A stretch of DNA of 64,000 nucleotides from Hymenobacter cyanobacteriorum (GCF_022631375.1 NZ_JALBGC010000002.1:1-64000), one strand, 5' to 3'; counted from the stretch's first letter, positions 38,781-47,618 are shown. Notes: generated by a model from the letters alone, not told the origin. Numbers and translations: made by a program.

Positions 38781-38876
38781 GAACGTCATGCTGAGCGCAG
38801 TCGAAGCATCTCTACCGCAGTGGTAAATGATTAGTGGTGGCGGGCAAGATGCTTCGCTGCGCTCAGCATGACGTTC
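38781..38876. repeat. Palindromic repeat, family R1 (CATGCTGAGC type)
   Basis: Left arm GAACGTCATGCTGAGCGCAG TCGAAGCATCT, right arm AGATGCTTCG CTGCGCTCAGCATGACGTTC with a 2-base shift (TC missing). It lies between the helicase and methyltransferase genes. Confidence 0.9.
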
Positions 38877-38913
38877 TTTTGTTACTATCAACCCAATCCA
38901 CCACCCCACGCCC

Positions 38914-39660
38914 ATGCCCGCCCTCGACCGTTTCTCCACCCAGGCCGCCGACTACGCCCGCTACCGCATTGCCTACCCGCCCGAGCTCTACGACTGGCTG
39001 CTGCCCCAGGTGCCCAGCCGCGAGCGCGCTTGGGACTGCGCCACCGGCAACGGCCAGGTAGCGGCAGTACTAGCCGAGTCCTTCGTGCGCGTGGATGCCA
39101 CCGACCTCAGCGAAAATCAGTTGGCGCAGGCCCCGGCACGGCCCAACATCCACTACCAGCGCGCCACGGCCGAGCACACGCCCTTCCCCAATCAGCGCTT
39201 CGATCTCATCACCGTGGCCCAGGCCGTGCACTGGTTCGATAGCGAGGCCTACCACGCCGAGGTGCGCCGCGTGGCCCGGCCCGGCGCGCTGCTGGCCGAG
39301 TGGGGCTATAACCTGTGCCGCCTCGAAACGCCCGAGCTGAACCGCGTGCTCGATACCTTTCACGACGTGACTTCGGCTCCGTACTGGGACGCCAACCGCC
39401 GCCACATCGAAAACGAATACACCAACCTGCCCTTCCCCTTTGCCGACGTGCGGCACGCCCGTTTCGCCGTGGAAAAGCACTGGACGGTGGACGACATGCT
39501 GAATTACCTGCGCACGTGGTCGGCCACGGCCAACTACGCCCGGCAGCACGCCGGAGCCGACATGGTAGCGCTGGTGGCCGACGAACTGACGCGGCTGTGG
39601 GGGCCGCAGACGCGACTAGCCAGCTTCCCCATATTCGCCCGCACCGGGCGAGTAGAATAA
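38914..39660 (+). CDS. Class I SAM-dependent methyltransferase
   Basis: The 248-aa protein has the Rossmann methyltransferase core: AWDCATGNGQVAAVLAES (motif I), VDATDLSENQLAQAP, and FDLITVAQAVHWFDSEAYHA (post-I/II). The pattern is close to the yeast Crg1/Trm9-like group of small-molecule methyltransferases (trans-aconitate or lipid-like substrates). Substrate unknown. A palindrome precedes the ATG at 38914. Confidence 0.85.
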   Translation: MPALDRFSTQAADYARYRIAYPPELYDWLLPQVPSRERAWDCATGNGQVAAVLAESFVRVDATDLSENQLAQAPARPNIHYQRATAEHTPFPNQRFDLITVAQAVHWFDSEAYHAEVRRVARPGALLAEWGYNLCRLETPELNRVLDTFHDVTSAPYWDANRRHIENEYTNLPFPFADVRHARFAVEKHWTVDDMLNYLRTWSATANYARQHAGADMVALVADELTRLWGPQTRLASFPIFARTGRVE

Positions 39661-39702
39661 ACGGCCGGCCGCCGCGTTGGGGTGCCGAACCAAGTATTTT
39701 CG

Positions 39703-40035
39703 ATGGCGCTTCTGACTACTCAACTGCGGGCCGTGGGCCTATTCTACCGCGGTGTTGCTCCATTCATGCTGGGCATTTCGGGGCTGATTTTGCTGGCGGT
39801 GCTGTTGCCGGCCATTCACGAAGGCTGGAGCGATGGGCTGTTGCCGGGCCTGCTGCTTACCAAGCTGGCCACCGCGCCGGTGGTATGGTACCTGTCGGAG
39901 CAGCTGCGGCCGGGGCAGTACTGGTTCTATTTCAACCTGCATATGTCGCGGCGGCGGCTGTGGGCCGGCGTGGTGGCGCTCGATGGCGGGCTGTTTCTGG
40001 GTGGTGCTTTGCTCATGCGTACGGTGCTATCATGA
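39703..40035 (+). CDS. Small three-helix membrane protein paired with an ABC ATPase
   Basis: The 110-aa protein has three likely helices (FMLGISGLILLAVLLPAI, LLPGLLLTKLATAPVVWYLS, GVVALDGGLFLGGALLMRTV) with RPGQYWFYFNLHMSRRRLW between the second and third. Its stop overlaps the ATG of the following ATPase gene (ATGA), which argues for a joint product. It is too small to be a normal permease. Possibly an unusual partner or accessory subunit of the ATPase; not recognised otherwise. Confidence 0.7.
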   Translation: MALLTTQLRAVGLFYRGVAPFMLGISGLILLAVLLPAIHEGWSDGLLPGLLLTKLATAPVVWYLSEQLRPGQYWFYFNLHMSRRRLWAGVVALDGGLFLGGALLMRTVLS

Positions 40036-40721
40036 GCCAGAATTCAACTAACCCGGCCGGCCCGCAGGTGCTGGAGGCCGACGGCATTCGCATCGAATTC
40101 GGGGGGCGTCAGGTGCTGGGTAGCATCTACCTGCGGGTGCAAACCGGCCAGATTGTGGGCCTGCTGGGCCGCAACGGCAGCGGCAAGTCAGTGCTGCTTC
40201 AAACCATTTTCGGGGCGCGGGCCGTGGCCGATGCCTCGGTGCGCGTGAACGGCCGGCGCGTGGTGCCCGCCTTCCGTGAGCCCGGCCTGCTGAATTATTT
40301 GCCGCAGGAGCCGCTGCTGCCCCCGTCGCTAACGCTGGCGCGGGCCGCTGCATTATTGGGCGTTGACATTAAAGCAGCAACGGCCCGCTTTCCGGAGCTG
40401 CGCCCGCAGTTCGGCCAGACGCTGGGCGAGCTGTCGGGTGGGTCGGCGCGGCTGGTGCAGGCGTTGCTACTGCTTCATGCCGACACGGCCTTCTCGCTGT
40501 TCGACGAGCCATTCTCGGGCGTTATGCCGGTACACGTCGAAACCCTGGCTGAGGAAATGCAGCGCGTGAAAGCACGCAAAGGCCTGCTCATCACCGACCA
40601 CCGCTACGCCGAAGTACTGCCCATCTGCGACGTGGTGTACCTGCTGCACCAGGGCCGCCTGCTGAAGCTGGAAGGCGATGTGCGCGAGCAGCTGCGCGAT
40701 TATGGCTATTTGGCGAGTTGA
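40032..40721 (+). CDS. ABC transporter ATP-binding protein
   Basis: The 229-aa ATPase has Walker A GLLGRNGSGKS at 43-53, Q-loop LPQEP near 90-94, signature LSGGSARLVQ at 134-143, Walker B FSLFDEP at 154-160 and switch His in ITDHRYAE (His190). The signature differs from the usual LSGGE/Q, with Ser after GG. The 3' end is a short LKLEGDVREQLRDYGYL. Its only linked gene is the small membrane protein upstream, with ATGA overlap; no permease of usual size is nearby. It might also be a retained non-transport ABC ATPase. Confidence 0.85.
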   Translation: MSQNSTNPAGPQVLEADGIRIEFGGRQVLGSIYLRVQTGQIVGLLGRNGSGKSVLLQTIFGARAVADASVRVNGRRVVPAFREPGLLNYLPQEPLLPPSLTLARAAALLGVDIKAATARFPELRPQFGQTLGELSGGSARLVQALLLLHADTAFSLFDEPFSGVMPVHVETLAEEMQRVKARKGLLITDHRYAEVLPICDVVYLLHQGRLLKLEGDVREQLRDYGYLAS

Positions 40722-40771
40722 GGCAATTTGTGGCTTCGCACGTAGCTTGCTGGCTTTCCCATCATTTCGGT

Positions 40772-41980
40772 ATGTCGCTTCCTTTCGCCCATCTCCGCAT
40801 CCTCGAACTCGCCTCAGTATTGGCCGGCCCGCAGGTAGGCCAGTTCTTTGCCGAGCTCGGAGCCGAAGTGCTAAAAATTGAAAGCCCGGCCGGCGACATC
40901 ACCCGCACCTGGAAAACCAGCGCCGAAACGGCCGCTCCTGAAGCTGCTGCGGAATCTTCGGTTTCGGCCTACTTCTCAGCTTCCAACTGGGGCAAAAAGT
41001 CATTGGTGCTCGACCTGACTACACCCAACGGCCAGGCCGAGCTGCACCGCCTGGCCGCCCAGGCCGACATCGTGCTGGCCAGCTACAAGCCCGGCGATGC
41101 CGAAAAACTGCGCGCCGACTACACCACGCTGGCCGCCACAAACCCGCGCCTCCTCTATGGCCACCTCACCGGCTACGGCCCCGACAACCCGCGCGCCGGC
41201 TACGATGCCGTGCTGCAGGCCGAGGCCGGCTTCATGTATCTCAATGCCGCCGGCCCCGGCCAGCCGCCCCAGAAAATGCCCGTGGCCATGGTCGACCTGC
41301 TGGCCGCGCACCAGCTGAAAGAAGGCCTGCTCACGGCCCTGTTTCAGCGCGAGCGCACGGGCTGCGGCGCGCTGGTGCAGGTGAGTTTGCTCGACAGCGC
41401 CCTCTCGGCCCTCGCCAACCAGGCCGCCACCTACCTCGTGACCGGCCACGACCCGCAGCCGCTGGGCTCGGGCCACCCCAGCATTGTGCCCTACGGCACC
41501 GGGTACCGCGCCGCCAATGGTCGCCAGTTGGTGCTTGCCGTGGGCTCCGATGGCCAGTTCCGGCACCTGTGCGCCGCTCTGGAGCGGCCCGATTGGGCCA
41601 CCGATGCCCATTTCCAGACCAATGCCGCGCGCGTGGCGCACCGCGCCGCATTGGAGAAAATGCTCACCGAGCGAATTGCCGAAGTGGACGGCGACGTGCT
41701 GCTGGCCGAACTGGAGCGCCGCACCGTGCCGGCCGGGGCCGTTCGGTCGGTGGGGGAAGCCCTAGCGCTGGCGTCGGCCGCTGGCATGTTATTGCCGGCT
41801 CATGGCACTAGCCCGAACGGGTTGCGCACGGTGGCTTTCCGCAGCCCGCAGTGGCCCGTGGTAGCGCAACTGAGCGCGCCGCCGGCGCTGGGCATCGCCG
41901 AAGGCGCCGGGTTTCGCGACGATTCATTCGAGCCCGATGAAACTACGGCCGGGGCTGCTTGCGTACCTCCCGTAGCCTGA
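40772..41980 (+). CDS. CaiB/BaiF family CoA-transferase
   Basis: The 402-aa class III CoA-transferase moves CoA between acids through a covalent Asp adduct. The family signature LRILELASVLAGPQVGQFFA opens it, followed by AELGAEVLKIESPAGDITR and the segment MPVAMVDLLAAHQLKEGLLT, whose Asp is the likely catalytic residue. The C-terminal half has VPYGTGYRAANGRQLVLAVG. The ATG at 40772 gives the usual start. Substrate acids cannot be inferred; no carnitine or oxalate genes are near. Confidence 0.85.
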   Translation: MSLPFAHLRILELASVLAGPQVGQFFAELGAEVLKIESPAGDITRTWKTSAETAAPEAAAESSVSAYFSASNWGKKSLVLDLTTPNGQAELHRLAAQADIVLASYKPGDAEKLRADYTTLAATNPRLLYGHLTGYGPDNPRAGYDAVLQAEAGFMYLNAAGPGQPPQKMPVAMVDLLAAHQLKEGLLTALFQRERTGCGALVQVSLLDSALSALANQAATYLVTGHDPQPLGSGHPSIVPYGTGYRAANGRQLVLAVGSDGQFRHLCAALERPDWATDAHFQTNAARVAHRAALEKMLTERIAEVDGDVLLAELERRTVPAGAVRSVGEALALASAAGMLLPAHGTSPNGLRTVAFRSPQWPVVAQLSAPPALGIAEGAGFRDDSFEPDETTAGAACVPPVA

Positions 41981-42072
41981 GGGCAGACAGCAGCCGGGCG
42001 GGGCAGCCGTTGCCACTTCATCGGCTGCCTTTTTCCGCGCCGCTGCCTGTAGCGGCATCATCTCCTCTCCGC

Positions 42073-43002
42073 ATGGCCAAATCCCCATCCAAGAAAAGCG
42101 CTGAACCCGAGCTGTTCACCACCACCGAAACGGCGGGTTCGCCGCCTGCGCCAGCGCATTCCAAACCGACTCCAGCTCCCAAAAAAACCACTAAACGCAC
42201 CGGCAAAGCTTCAAAGCCAACTGCAGCCGAAGCTGCTCCGGCCAAGCCTGCCGATGTAGCCGCCACGCATTCCGGCGCCACCGCTACCGACAACCGCCCC
42301 ACCGCCGAAGCCGGCTCGCCCACCGAGGCCCCGGCCGACCGCCTCAACCAGATTTTCGAGGGCCTTAAGCAGAAATCGACCGCCAAGCAGGCCATTTACC
42401 GCAACACCCAGGCCGCGTTCGACTGCCTGCGGCTGGTGTCGCAGGAGCTCGTGGTGGAGCTCAGCCGCAAGCTCACGCCCCTCGATTCGAGTGTGGTGAT
42501 TGAGTACCGCTCCATCAACGACATGGAATTTCATATCCGGTTTTCGGGCGATTTGCTGGTCTTCGTCATGCATTCCAACATCGTCACCTTTCCCGACGAC
42601 TACGGCCCCATGCCCAGCAAATACGTCGAAGCCGACTTCCGCCGCCGCTTCTTCGGCCACATCATGGCCTACAACTTCATGGCCGACAGCATCAAGTACC
42701 AGCGCCTGAACGACCCCGGCTACCTCGTTGGCCGCCTGCTCGTCAACATCAACAGCCACTATTTCCTCGAAGGCGTGCAGCAACTCGAACTGCCCGACAA
42801 CGACATGAGCGACAACGTCATCACGCCCGAAATGATGAAGCTTTTCGTGGAAAGCGCCATGATTGCCGCCGTCAATAATGACCTCATTGCCCCGCCGCTG
42901 CCCGAAATTCAGAAAATCAGCGTCAAGCAGAAGCTGGAAAACCAACAGGTGAGCCGCGGCAGCAAAGTTGGTTTCAGCTTCTCGGCCCAGCAGACGTTTT
43001 AA
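42073..43002 (+). CDS. Hypothetical protein with disordered Ala/Pro/Lys-rich N-terminus
   Basis: The 309-aa product has a low-complexity N-terminal about 95 residues (KKTTKRTGKASKPTAAEAAP) resembling histone-like tails, and a folded C-terminal domain of about 210 aa: DRLNQIFEGLKQKSTAKQAI, YRSINDMEFHIRFSGDLLVF, SKYVEADFRRRFFGHIMAYN and a final PPLPEIQKISVKQKLENQQV. The folded part looks conserved but is not recognised. The GFSFSAQQTF end and lack of membrane segments suggest a cytosolic protein. Nucleic-acid binding by the basic tail is only a guess. Confidence 0.65.
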   Translation: MAKSPSKKSAEPELFTTTETAGSPPAPAHSKPTPAPKKTTKRTGKASKPTAAEAAPAKPADVAATHSGATATDNRPTAEAGSPTEAPADRLNQIFEGLKQKSTAKQAIYRNTQAAFDCLRLVSQELVVELSRKLTPLDSSVVIEYRSINDMEFHIRFSGDLLVFVMHSNIVTFPDDYGPMPSKYVEADFRRRFFGHIMAYNFMADSIKYQRLNDPGYLVGRLLVNINSHYFLEGVQQLELPDNDMSDNVITPEMMKLFVESAMIAAVNNDLIAPPLPEIQKISVKQKLENQQVSRGSKVGFSFSAQQTF

Positions 43003-43013
43003 ACCAAAAGAAC

Positions 43014-43109
43014 GAACGTCATGCTGAGCGCAGCCGAAGCATCTCTATCGTGCAAGTAAATAATTACTCTCGCGGTAAAGATGCTTCGACTGCGCTCAGC
43101 ATGACGTTC
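43014..43109. repeat. Palindromic repeat, family R1 (CATGCTGAGC type)
   Basis: Left arm GAACGTCATGCTGAGCGCAG CCGAAGCATCT, right arm AGATGCTTCG ACTGCGCTCAGCATGACGTTC, about 31-bp arms with two mismatches. It ends 4 bases before the trpS stop codon. Confidence 0.9.
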
Positions 43110-43112
43110 TGA

Positions 43113-44087
43113 CTAACGCCCGTAGCCCACTTTCTGGCGCACTTTGGCCAGCACGCCCGCGCCGTACTCCTGCGCCCGCTTGGCCCCGATGGCCAGCGCG
43201 GCATCCAATTCCGGCAGGTTGTTCATGTAAAAATCGAACTTCTCTCGCTCTGGGCCGAAGCGGCGCAGAATCAGCTCGTACAGCTCTTTCTTGGCATGGC
43301 CGTAGCCGTAGCCGCCCGCCAGGTAGTTGGCACGCATGGCCTCGCGCTCGGTTGGCGAGGCCAGCAGCGCGTACAGCTTGAACGTCACGTCCGTGTCCGG
43401 ATTCTTGGGCTCCTCCAGTGGCGTACTGTCCGAAATAATGGTTTTCACGACTTTCAGCAATTCCTTTTCGGGCGCGAAAACATCGATGATGTTGCCGTAG
43501 CTCTTGCTCATCTTCGCGCCATCGGTGCCGGGAATAGTCATCAGCTCGGCATCGACGCGGGCCTGGGGTTCCACCAGCGTCTCGCCGTAGCGGTTGTTGA
43601 AGGCTTTGGCAATGTCGCGGGCAATTTCGAGGTGCTGAATCTGGTCTTTGCCCACGGGCACGGTGTCGGCGTCGTAGAGCAGGATGTCGGCCGCCATCAG
43701 CACCGGGTAGGTGAAGAGGCCGGCGTTCACATCCGACAGCTTGTCGCTCTTGTCCTTGAAGCTGTGCGCGTTGGCCAGCATGGGGTAGGGCGTGAAGCAG
43801 CTCAGGTACCAGGTCAGCTCCGTTACCTGCGGCACGTCGGACTGCCGGTAAAACAGGTTTTTCTCGGTGTCGAAGCCGCAGGCCAGCCACGCGGCAGCCA
43901 CGGCGTAGGTGTTGGCGCGCAGCACGGCGGGGTCGCGCACGGTGGTGAGCGAGTGCAGGTCGGCGATGAAATACAGCGAGTCGTTGGCCGGGTTTTTCGA
44001 TAGCTCGATGGCCGGGAGGATGGCGCCGAGCAGGTTGCCGAGGTGCGGCCGGCCGGTGCTCTGGATGCCGGTAAGAATGCGGGACAT
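43113..44087 (-). CDS. trpS: Tryptophanyl-tRNA synthetase
   Basis: A 324-aa class Ic synthetase for tRNA-Trp. HIGH-type motif RPHLGNLLG at 13-21 and KMSKS at 192-196 (AKMSKSYGN) are intact; SDVPQVTELTWYLSCFTPYP and YPVLMAADILLYDADTVPVG are typical. The start MSRILTGIQSTGRPHLGN is chosen; 34 upstream in-frame residues would overlap the previous gene. It lies 13 bases after the 44101-44736 gene on the same strand. Confidence 0.94.
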   Translation of the reverse strand: MSRILTGIQSTGRPHLGNLLGAILPAIELSKNPANDSLYFIADLHSLTTVRDPAVLRANTYAVAAAWLACGFDTEKNLFYRQSDVPQVTELTWYLSCFTPYPMLANAHSFKDKSDKLSDVNAGLFTYPVLMAADILLYDADTVPVGKDQIQHLEIARDIAKAFNNRYGETLVEPQARVDAELMTIPGTDGAKMSKSYGNIIDVFAPEKELLKVVKTIISDSTPLEEPKNPDTDVTFKLYALLASPTEREAMRANYLAGGYGYGHAKKELYELILRRFGPEREKFDFYMNNLPELDAALAIGAKRAQEYGAGVLAKVRQKVGYGR

Positions 44088-44100
44088 GGTGGTAATTAGG

Positions 44101-44736
44101 TTATTCAGAAGTCCCTTCATCCGCTTTGGGTATGAAGGGCTGACCAGTATTAAAAGCGTGAACGAAGGCCGGCAGGTTGCGCCGGGCAACGACTCCGCTT
44201 TCCAGCTGTTGAATCAGGTCGGGACGAGATGCAAAGTACGGGGCCAGCATCTGGCGGAACTCCGGGCCTTTGCCCGAAAGCAGGTTCATCGGAATTGCCA
44301 GCGCATCATCCTCGGCAGGAACCTGAAGCAGGTAAATTGACCGCGTAGAGGTGGGGTTGACCACCATGTTAGTGCCCGGCATGCCACTGAAGCCGCCGCC
44401 CACATCGTAGTCGTAGCGTAGCAACAACACGCGCCCGCTATCCAGCACCTGGGCCAAGCCATGTTCGACGCGGGAGCGGGGAGACGGATTCACCTGAAAC
44501 CCGCCTACGGGCAGGTAACGGCGGTTTCCGATGCGGGCCCAGTACACCTCGCTCGCTTGCCATACTTGTTTCTTGCCATTCTCTGGTCGGGCTACGAGGC
44601 CCCGCCCGGAAACGTCTAAGTCGCCCTTATATACTACCGTGCGATTATCGACCAGAATATACGTCCCGAGGCCCGACTGGGCCGAAGCCAGTAGCGGCCC
44701 CAGCAACAGTGCAAGGCCGCAGATACACTTTTTCAC
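44101..44736 (-). CDS. Secreted protein, paralogue of the next gene
   Basis: The 211-aa product has a signal peptide (MKKCICGLALLLGPLLASAQ) and a beta-rich body; GKKQVWQASEVYWARIGNRR and LAQVLDSGRVLLLRYDYDVG are its best landmarks. The neighbouring 44765-45376 product has the same layout: GKERKFRAAEVTAFTVENHR, LLEILESGPVELFYYYYQVE and a matching VHAYNQG against VHAFNTG near the end. These are tandem paralogues. Function unknown. Confidence 0.7.
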   Translation of the reverse strand: MKKCICGLALLLGPLLASAQSGLGTYILVDNRTVVYKGDLDVSGRGLVARPENGKKQVWQASEVYWARIGNRRYLPVGGFQVNPSPRSRVEHGLAQVLDSGRVLLLRYDYDVGGGFSGMPGTNMVVNPTSTRSIYLLQVPAEDDALAIPMNLLSGKGPEFRQMLAPYFASRPDLIQQLESGVVARRNLPAFVHAFNTGQPFIPKADEGTSE

Positions 44737-44764
44737 AACTACAGTGGGCTAGGGGTTCGGCTAA

Positions 44765-45376
44765 TTAAGGATTTAAGCGCACGCCTTGGTTGTAGGCGTG
44801 CACGGCGGCCGCGAGCTGGGCACGGCTGATGGCATTGGTAGCAAATTGGCGCTGCAACACTGGGTCGGCCGGAAACAGGGCCGCGACGAAGCCGCCTGGC
44901 GCCAGTTTCTGGTCGAACCCCGGCGTGCGGCCGGGACAGTATGCAAAGAAAGTCGTTGTGCCGGCTTTGCGCAGCACCGGCAGTTTCACATGGGCCTTGA
45001 AGTTGGTGCCCATCTCGACCTGGTAGTAGTAGTAAAACAGCTCCACCGGCCCGGATTCCAGGATTTCGAGCAGCGCGGGGTCTTTGAAATCGGCATCGGT
45101 GCCGCTGAGGAAACGGAAGTCGTTCACCCGCACAAATCGGTGGTTTTCGACGGTGAAAGCCGTGACCTCGGCGGCACGAAACTTCCGTTCCTTGCCGTTT
45201 TTCACGCCTACCATCATCGTCGGGCTGCCGTTTTCGGCCAGCGCCAGCTTCAGCGAAGCTTCGCCTTTCGAGCCGTTGGCGAGTTGGTAGGTGCCCGGGG
45301 CGAAGTTGAACTGGGCACGGGCCACGGCGGGCAGCAAAAAGGCCCCGGCCGCCAGCAGAAAATGGAAGAATCGCAT
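44765..45376 (-). CDS. Secreted protein, paralogue of the previous gene
   Basis: The 203-aa product has a signal peptide (MRFFHFLLAAGAFLLPAVAR, cleavage near ARAQ). It shares the layout of the 44101-44736 product but is shorter and more divergent in the middle. GTYQLANGSKGEASLKLAL near the start resembles the beta-sandwich opening of Bacteroidota 'DUF4369'-like secreted domains, but that match is weak. 28 bp separate the paralogues, and 30 bp separate it from the transporter upstream, so the four genes from 46153 to 43113 may be cotranscribed. Confidence 0.65.
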   Translation of the reverse strand: MRFFHFLLAAGAFLLPAVARAQFNFAPGTYQLANGSKGEASLKLALAENGSPTMMVGVKNGKERKFRAAEVTAFTVENHRFVRVNDFRFLSGTDADFKDPALLEILESGPVELFYYYYQVEMGTNFKAHVKLPVLRKAGTTTFFAYCPGRTPGFDQKLAPGGFVAALFPADPVLQRQFATNAISRAQLAAAVHAYNQGVRLNP

Positions 45377-45406
45377 GGCGCTGAAAGGCAGACGGGCGGA
45401 AAAAAG

Positions 45407-46153
45407 TTACACGCTCACGTTTTCCACCGCTTCTTCCTGCAGTTCGGTGGTTTCTTCGTCGCCTAAGTATTTGTCAATCAGAAAGTGCGCCAGGTAGAGC
45501 ACCGGCGTGAGCAGAATGGCTGCCGCAAACTTGTACCAGTAGTTGGTATTGGCCACGCTCAGCACCTGGTCCATCGTCCAGTTGCCAAACACGTAAAAGG
45601 CCACGTAGAGCACCACAAACGAGTCGACCAGTTGCGAAATCAAGGTCGAGCCTGTGGCGCGCAGCCACACGTAGCGCCCGCCCGTAGCCCGCCGGATGGC
45701 GGCAAAAATCGTCGCATCGAGCATCTGCCCCACCGCAAAGGCCACAATCGAGCCCGTGATGATGCCCAGGCCCTGCCGGAAAATACTCTGGTAAGCAAAG
45801 TCGATGTTGAAAGGCCGGCCGGCGTTATCGGTCTTGTTTACGTCGAGCCAGAAATCGGCCGGCGGCAACTTGGTGGTGAGGTAGATGACGCCAAACGCGA
45901 ACAGAATCAGCGCCACCGTGAGGTAGCTGATGCGCAGCACGCCCGCCTTGCCGAAGTACTCGTTGATGATGTCCGTTGTCACGAATACCACCGGCCAGAT
46001 GAGCACGCCCGCCGTAAGGTTGCCGGGCAGCCCCATCAGCTTATCGGCCGAGAAAATTTTAACACCGATGATTTCGGCCAGTAGCGCATTCACCAGAAAA
46101 ATCCCGCTGAGCACGAGGTAGAGCTGCTGCTTCTTGTGAGCGTAGGTGTTCAT
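45407..46153 (-). CDS. Queuosine precursor transporter (YhhQ/QPTR family)
   Basis: The 248-aa integral membrane protein (six or seven helices) matches the YhhQ family: LAEIIGVKIFSADKL, VFVTTDIINEYFGKAGVLRI, ATGSTLISQLVDSFVVLYVA. YhhQ imports preQ0/preQ1 for tRNA queuosine. The N-terminal ATG at 46153 is preferred; 20 extra residues upstream come from the short GC-rich repeat. A charged tail GDEETTELQEEAVENVSV is unusual in length. Confidence 0.87.
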   Translation of the reverse strand: MNTYAHKKQQLYLVLSGIFLVNALLAEIIGVKIFSADKLMGLPGNLTAGVLIWPVVFVTTDIINEYFGKAGVLRISYLTVALILFAFGVIYLTTKLPPADFWLDVNKTDNAGRPFNIDFAYQSIFRQGLGIITGSIVAFAVGQMLDATIFAAIRRATGGRYVWLRATGSTLISQLVDSFVVLYVAFYVFGNWTMDQVLSVANTNYWYKFAAAILLTPVLYLAHFLIDKYLGDEETTELQEEAVENVSV

Positions 46154-46178
46154 AGGAAGATTGGGGAGCAAGCAGGAG

Positions 46179-46206
46179 GTAGGGGCGGGGGCAGGCCCCG
46201 CCCCTA
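46179..46206. repeat. Short palindrome, family R4 (GTAGGGGCGGGG type)
   Basis: GTAGGGGCGGGG and CCCCGCCCCTAC around GCAGG, 12-bp arms. The same arms, longer, occur at 53628. It lies between the transporter start and the rnz stop. Confidence 0.85.
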
Positions 46207-46224
46207 CACCCATGAATCAATAAT

Positions 46225-47136
46225 TTACAGGCTCACCACCAGCCCCTCCACCGCCAGCGCTGTGTTCGGAAACACCGGCCGGGCTTCGTGCAGCAGCGGC
46301 TCCAGAGCCTTGTAGCGGCTGGAGAAATGGCCCAGCAGCAGCTGTTTCACGCCGGCGGCCTGGGCCAGCAGGGCGGCCTGGCGGGCGGTGCTGTGATGGG
46401 TCTGGGCGGCGCGCTCGCGCAGTTCGTCCAGGAAGGTCGCCTCGTGATAGAGCAGGTCGGCCCCGGCGATGAGCGGGGCCAGGGCCGGCGTATAGAGCGT
46501 ATCGGAGAAGAAGGCGTAGCGGCGCGGGATGGGCACGGGGCCGGCCACATCGGCGTGGCGCAGGCCGGGCTGGTGCTCGTCGGCCGGCAGGTCGTCGCCC
46601 TGGGCCAGGCGGGCCAGCTGCCCGGGCGTGAGGCCGGCGGGCAGCTTCTCCTTCAGTAGGTTGGCACGGCGGGGCTGCTCTTCGAACAGGTAGCCGGCGC
46701 AGGGCACGCGGTGGCGCATGGGCAGCGAATGCACGCGCAGGCCGGCATCCTCATACACGAGAGCGTGCACTTCGGTATCCACTACCGTAAACTCCAGCTG
46801 AAACCCAATCTGCACGCCCGACACGCGGCTTTGCGTCACGAGCACCTCGTCGAGGCCGGGCGGGCCGATGATACACAGTGGCTGCGTGCGCCCCTGCAGG
46901 TGCATGGTGCCCAGCAGGCCGAACAAGCCGAAATAGTGGTCGCCGTGCAGGTGCGAGATGAAAATGGCGCGCAGGTGATGCGGGCGCACCCGGTACTCCA
47001 GCATCTGCCACTGGGTGCCCTCGCCGCAGTCGATGAGGTAGTGCTGGGCGCCCACCGTGAGCACCTGCGCCGTGGGGTGGCGCCCCACGGTGGGTGTGGC
47101 CGAGGCCGACCCAAGAATTTTCAGCTCGAACGTCAT
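46225..47136 (-). CDS. rnz: Ribonuclease Z
   Basis: The 303-aa metallo-beta-lactamase endonuclease trims tRNA 3' ends. The metal motif HLHGDH stands at 62-67 with SH before it, plus FFSDTLY and LYHEATFLDELRERA, HSTARQAALLAQ, and LLLGHFSSRYK. The FGLFGLLGTMHLQGR segment marks the RNase Z long-exosite type. Start ATG at 47136, with a long palindrome upstream (47147-47236). Confidence 0.92.
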   Translation of the reverse strand: MTFELKILGSASATPTVGRHPTAQVLTVGAQHYLIDCGEGTQWQMLEYRVRPHHLRAIFISHLHGDHYFGLFGLLGTMHLQGRTQPLCIIGPPGLDEVLVTQSRVSGVQIGFQLEFTVVDTEVHALVYEDAGLRVHSLPMRHRVPCAGYLFEEQPRRANLLKEKLPAGLTPGQLARLAQGDDLPADEHQPGLRHADVAGPVPIPRRYAFFSDTLYTPALAPLIAGADLLYHEATFLDELRERAAQTHHSTARQAALLAQAAGVKQLLLGHFSSRYKALEPLLHEARPVFPNTALAVEGLVVSL

Positions 47137-47146
47137 ACGGTGAAAA

Positions 47147-47236
47147 AGCTACAAGCTATAAGCTGCAAGCTGCAAGCCGTCGTTCTGGCTAAAAGCAGAA
47201 CATCAGCTTGCAGCTTGCAGCCTATAGCTTGTAGCT
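47147..47236. repeat. Palindromic repeat, family R6 (AGCTACAAGCTATAAGCTGC type)
   Basis: Arms AGCTACAAGCTATAAGCTGC AAGCTGCAAGC and its near-perfect complement, about 31 bp, 1 mismatch (TATAAGC against TATAGGC). It lies between the STAS gene and rnz. Confidence 0.9.
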
Positions 47237-47243
47237 AAAAAAA

Positions 47244-47618
47244 TTACTCCTTGTCCGTCAGGTCGCGCTCGATGGCGTGCAGAAACACGCGGTCGATGCC
47301 TTCTTCCACGGTGGGCAGAATGTGCAGCACCGATTCGAGCTTGCTGATGGTGATGAGTTTGAGGACGTGGTCCTGCAGGCCGGTGAGCACCAGCAGGCCG
47401 CCGGTAGAGTTGCACAGGCGGTTGGCAATGAGGATGGAGCTGAGGCCCGACGAATCGGTGTACTTCACGTTAGTGAGGTCGAGTATCAGGTTGTTAATGC
47501 CTTCAGCGTTCAGCTTCACGAATTCCGATTTGAGGTCGGGCGCAACGGTGGTGTCGAGCTTCTTCTCCTCAATCGTAATAATGGTGTAGCTATCTTTTTT
47601 ATCAATCGTGTACTTCAT
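47244..47618 (-). CDS. STAS-domain protein (anti-anti-sigma factor-like)
   Basis: The 124-aa STAS protein begins MKYTIDKKDSYTIITIEEKK and has the phospho-Ser region KYTDSSGLSSILIANRLCNS, TGLQDHVLKLITISKLESVL. The Ser of DSSGLSS is the usual RsbV/SpoIIAA phosphorylation site. No sigma factor or anti-sigma gene is beside it. The 100-residue in-frame extension upstream is discarded because the ATG at 47618 starts the classic beta strand. Confidence 0.88.
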   Translation of the reverse strand: MKYTIDKKDSYTIITIEEKKLDTTVAPDLKSEFVKLNAEGINNLILDLTNVKYTDSSGLSSILIANRLCNSTGGLLVLTGLQDHVLKLITISKLESVLHILPTVEEGIDRVFLHAIERDLTDKE

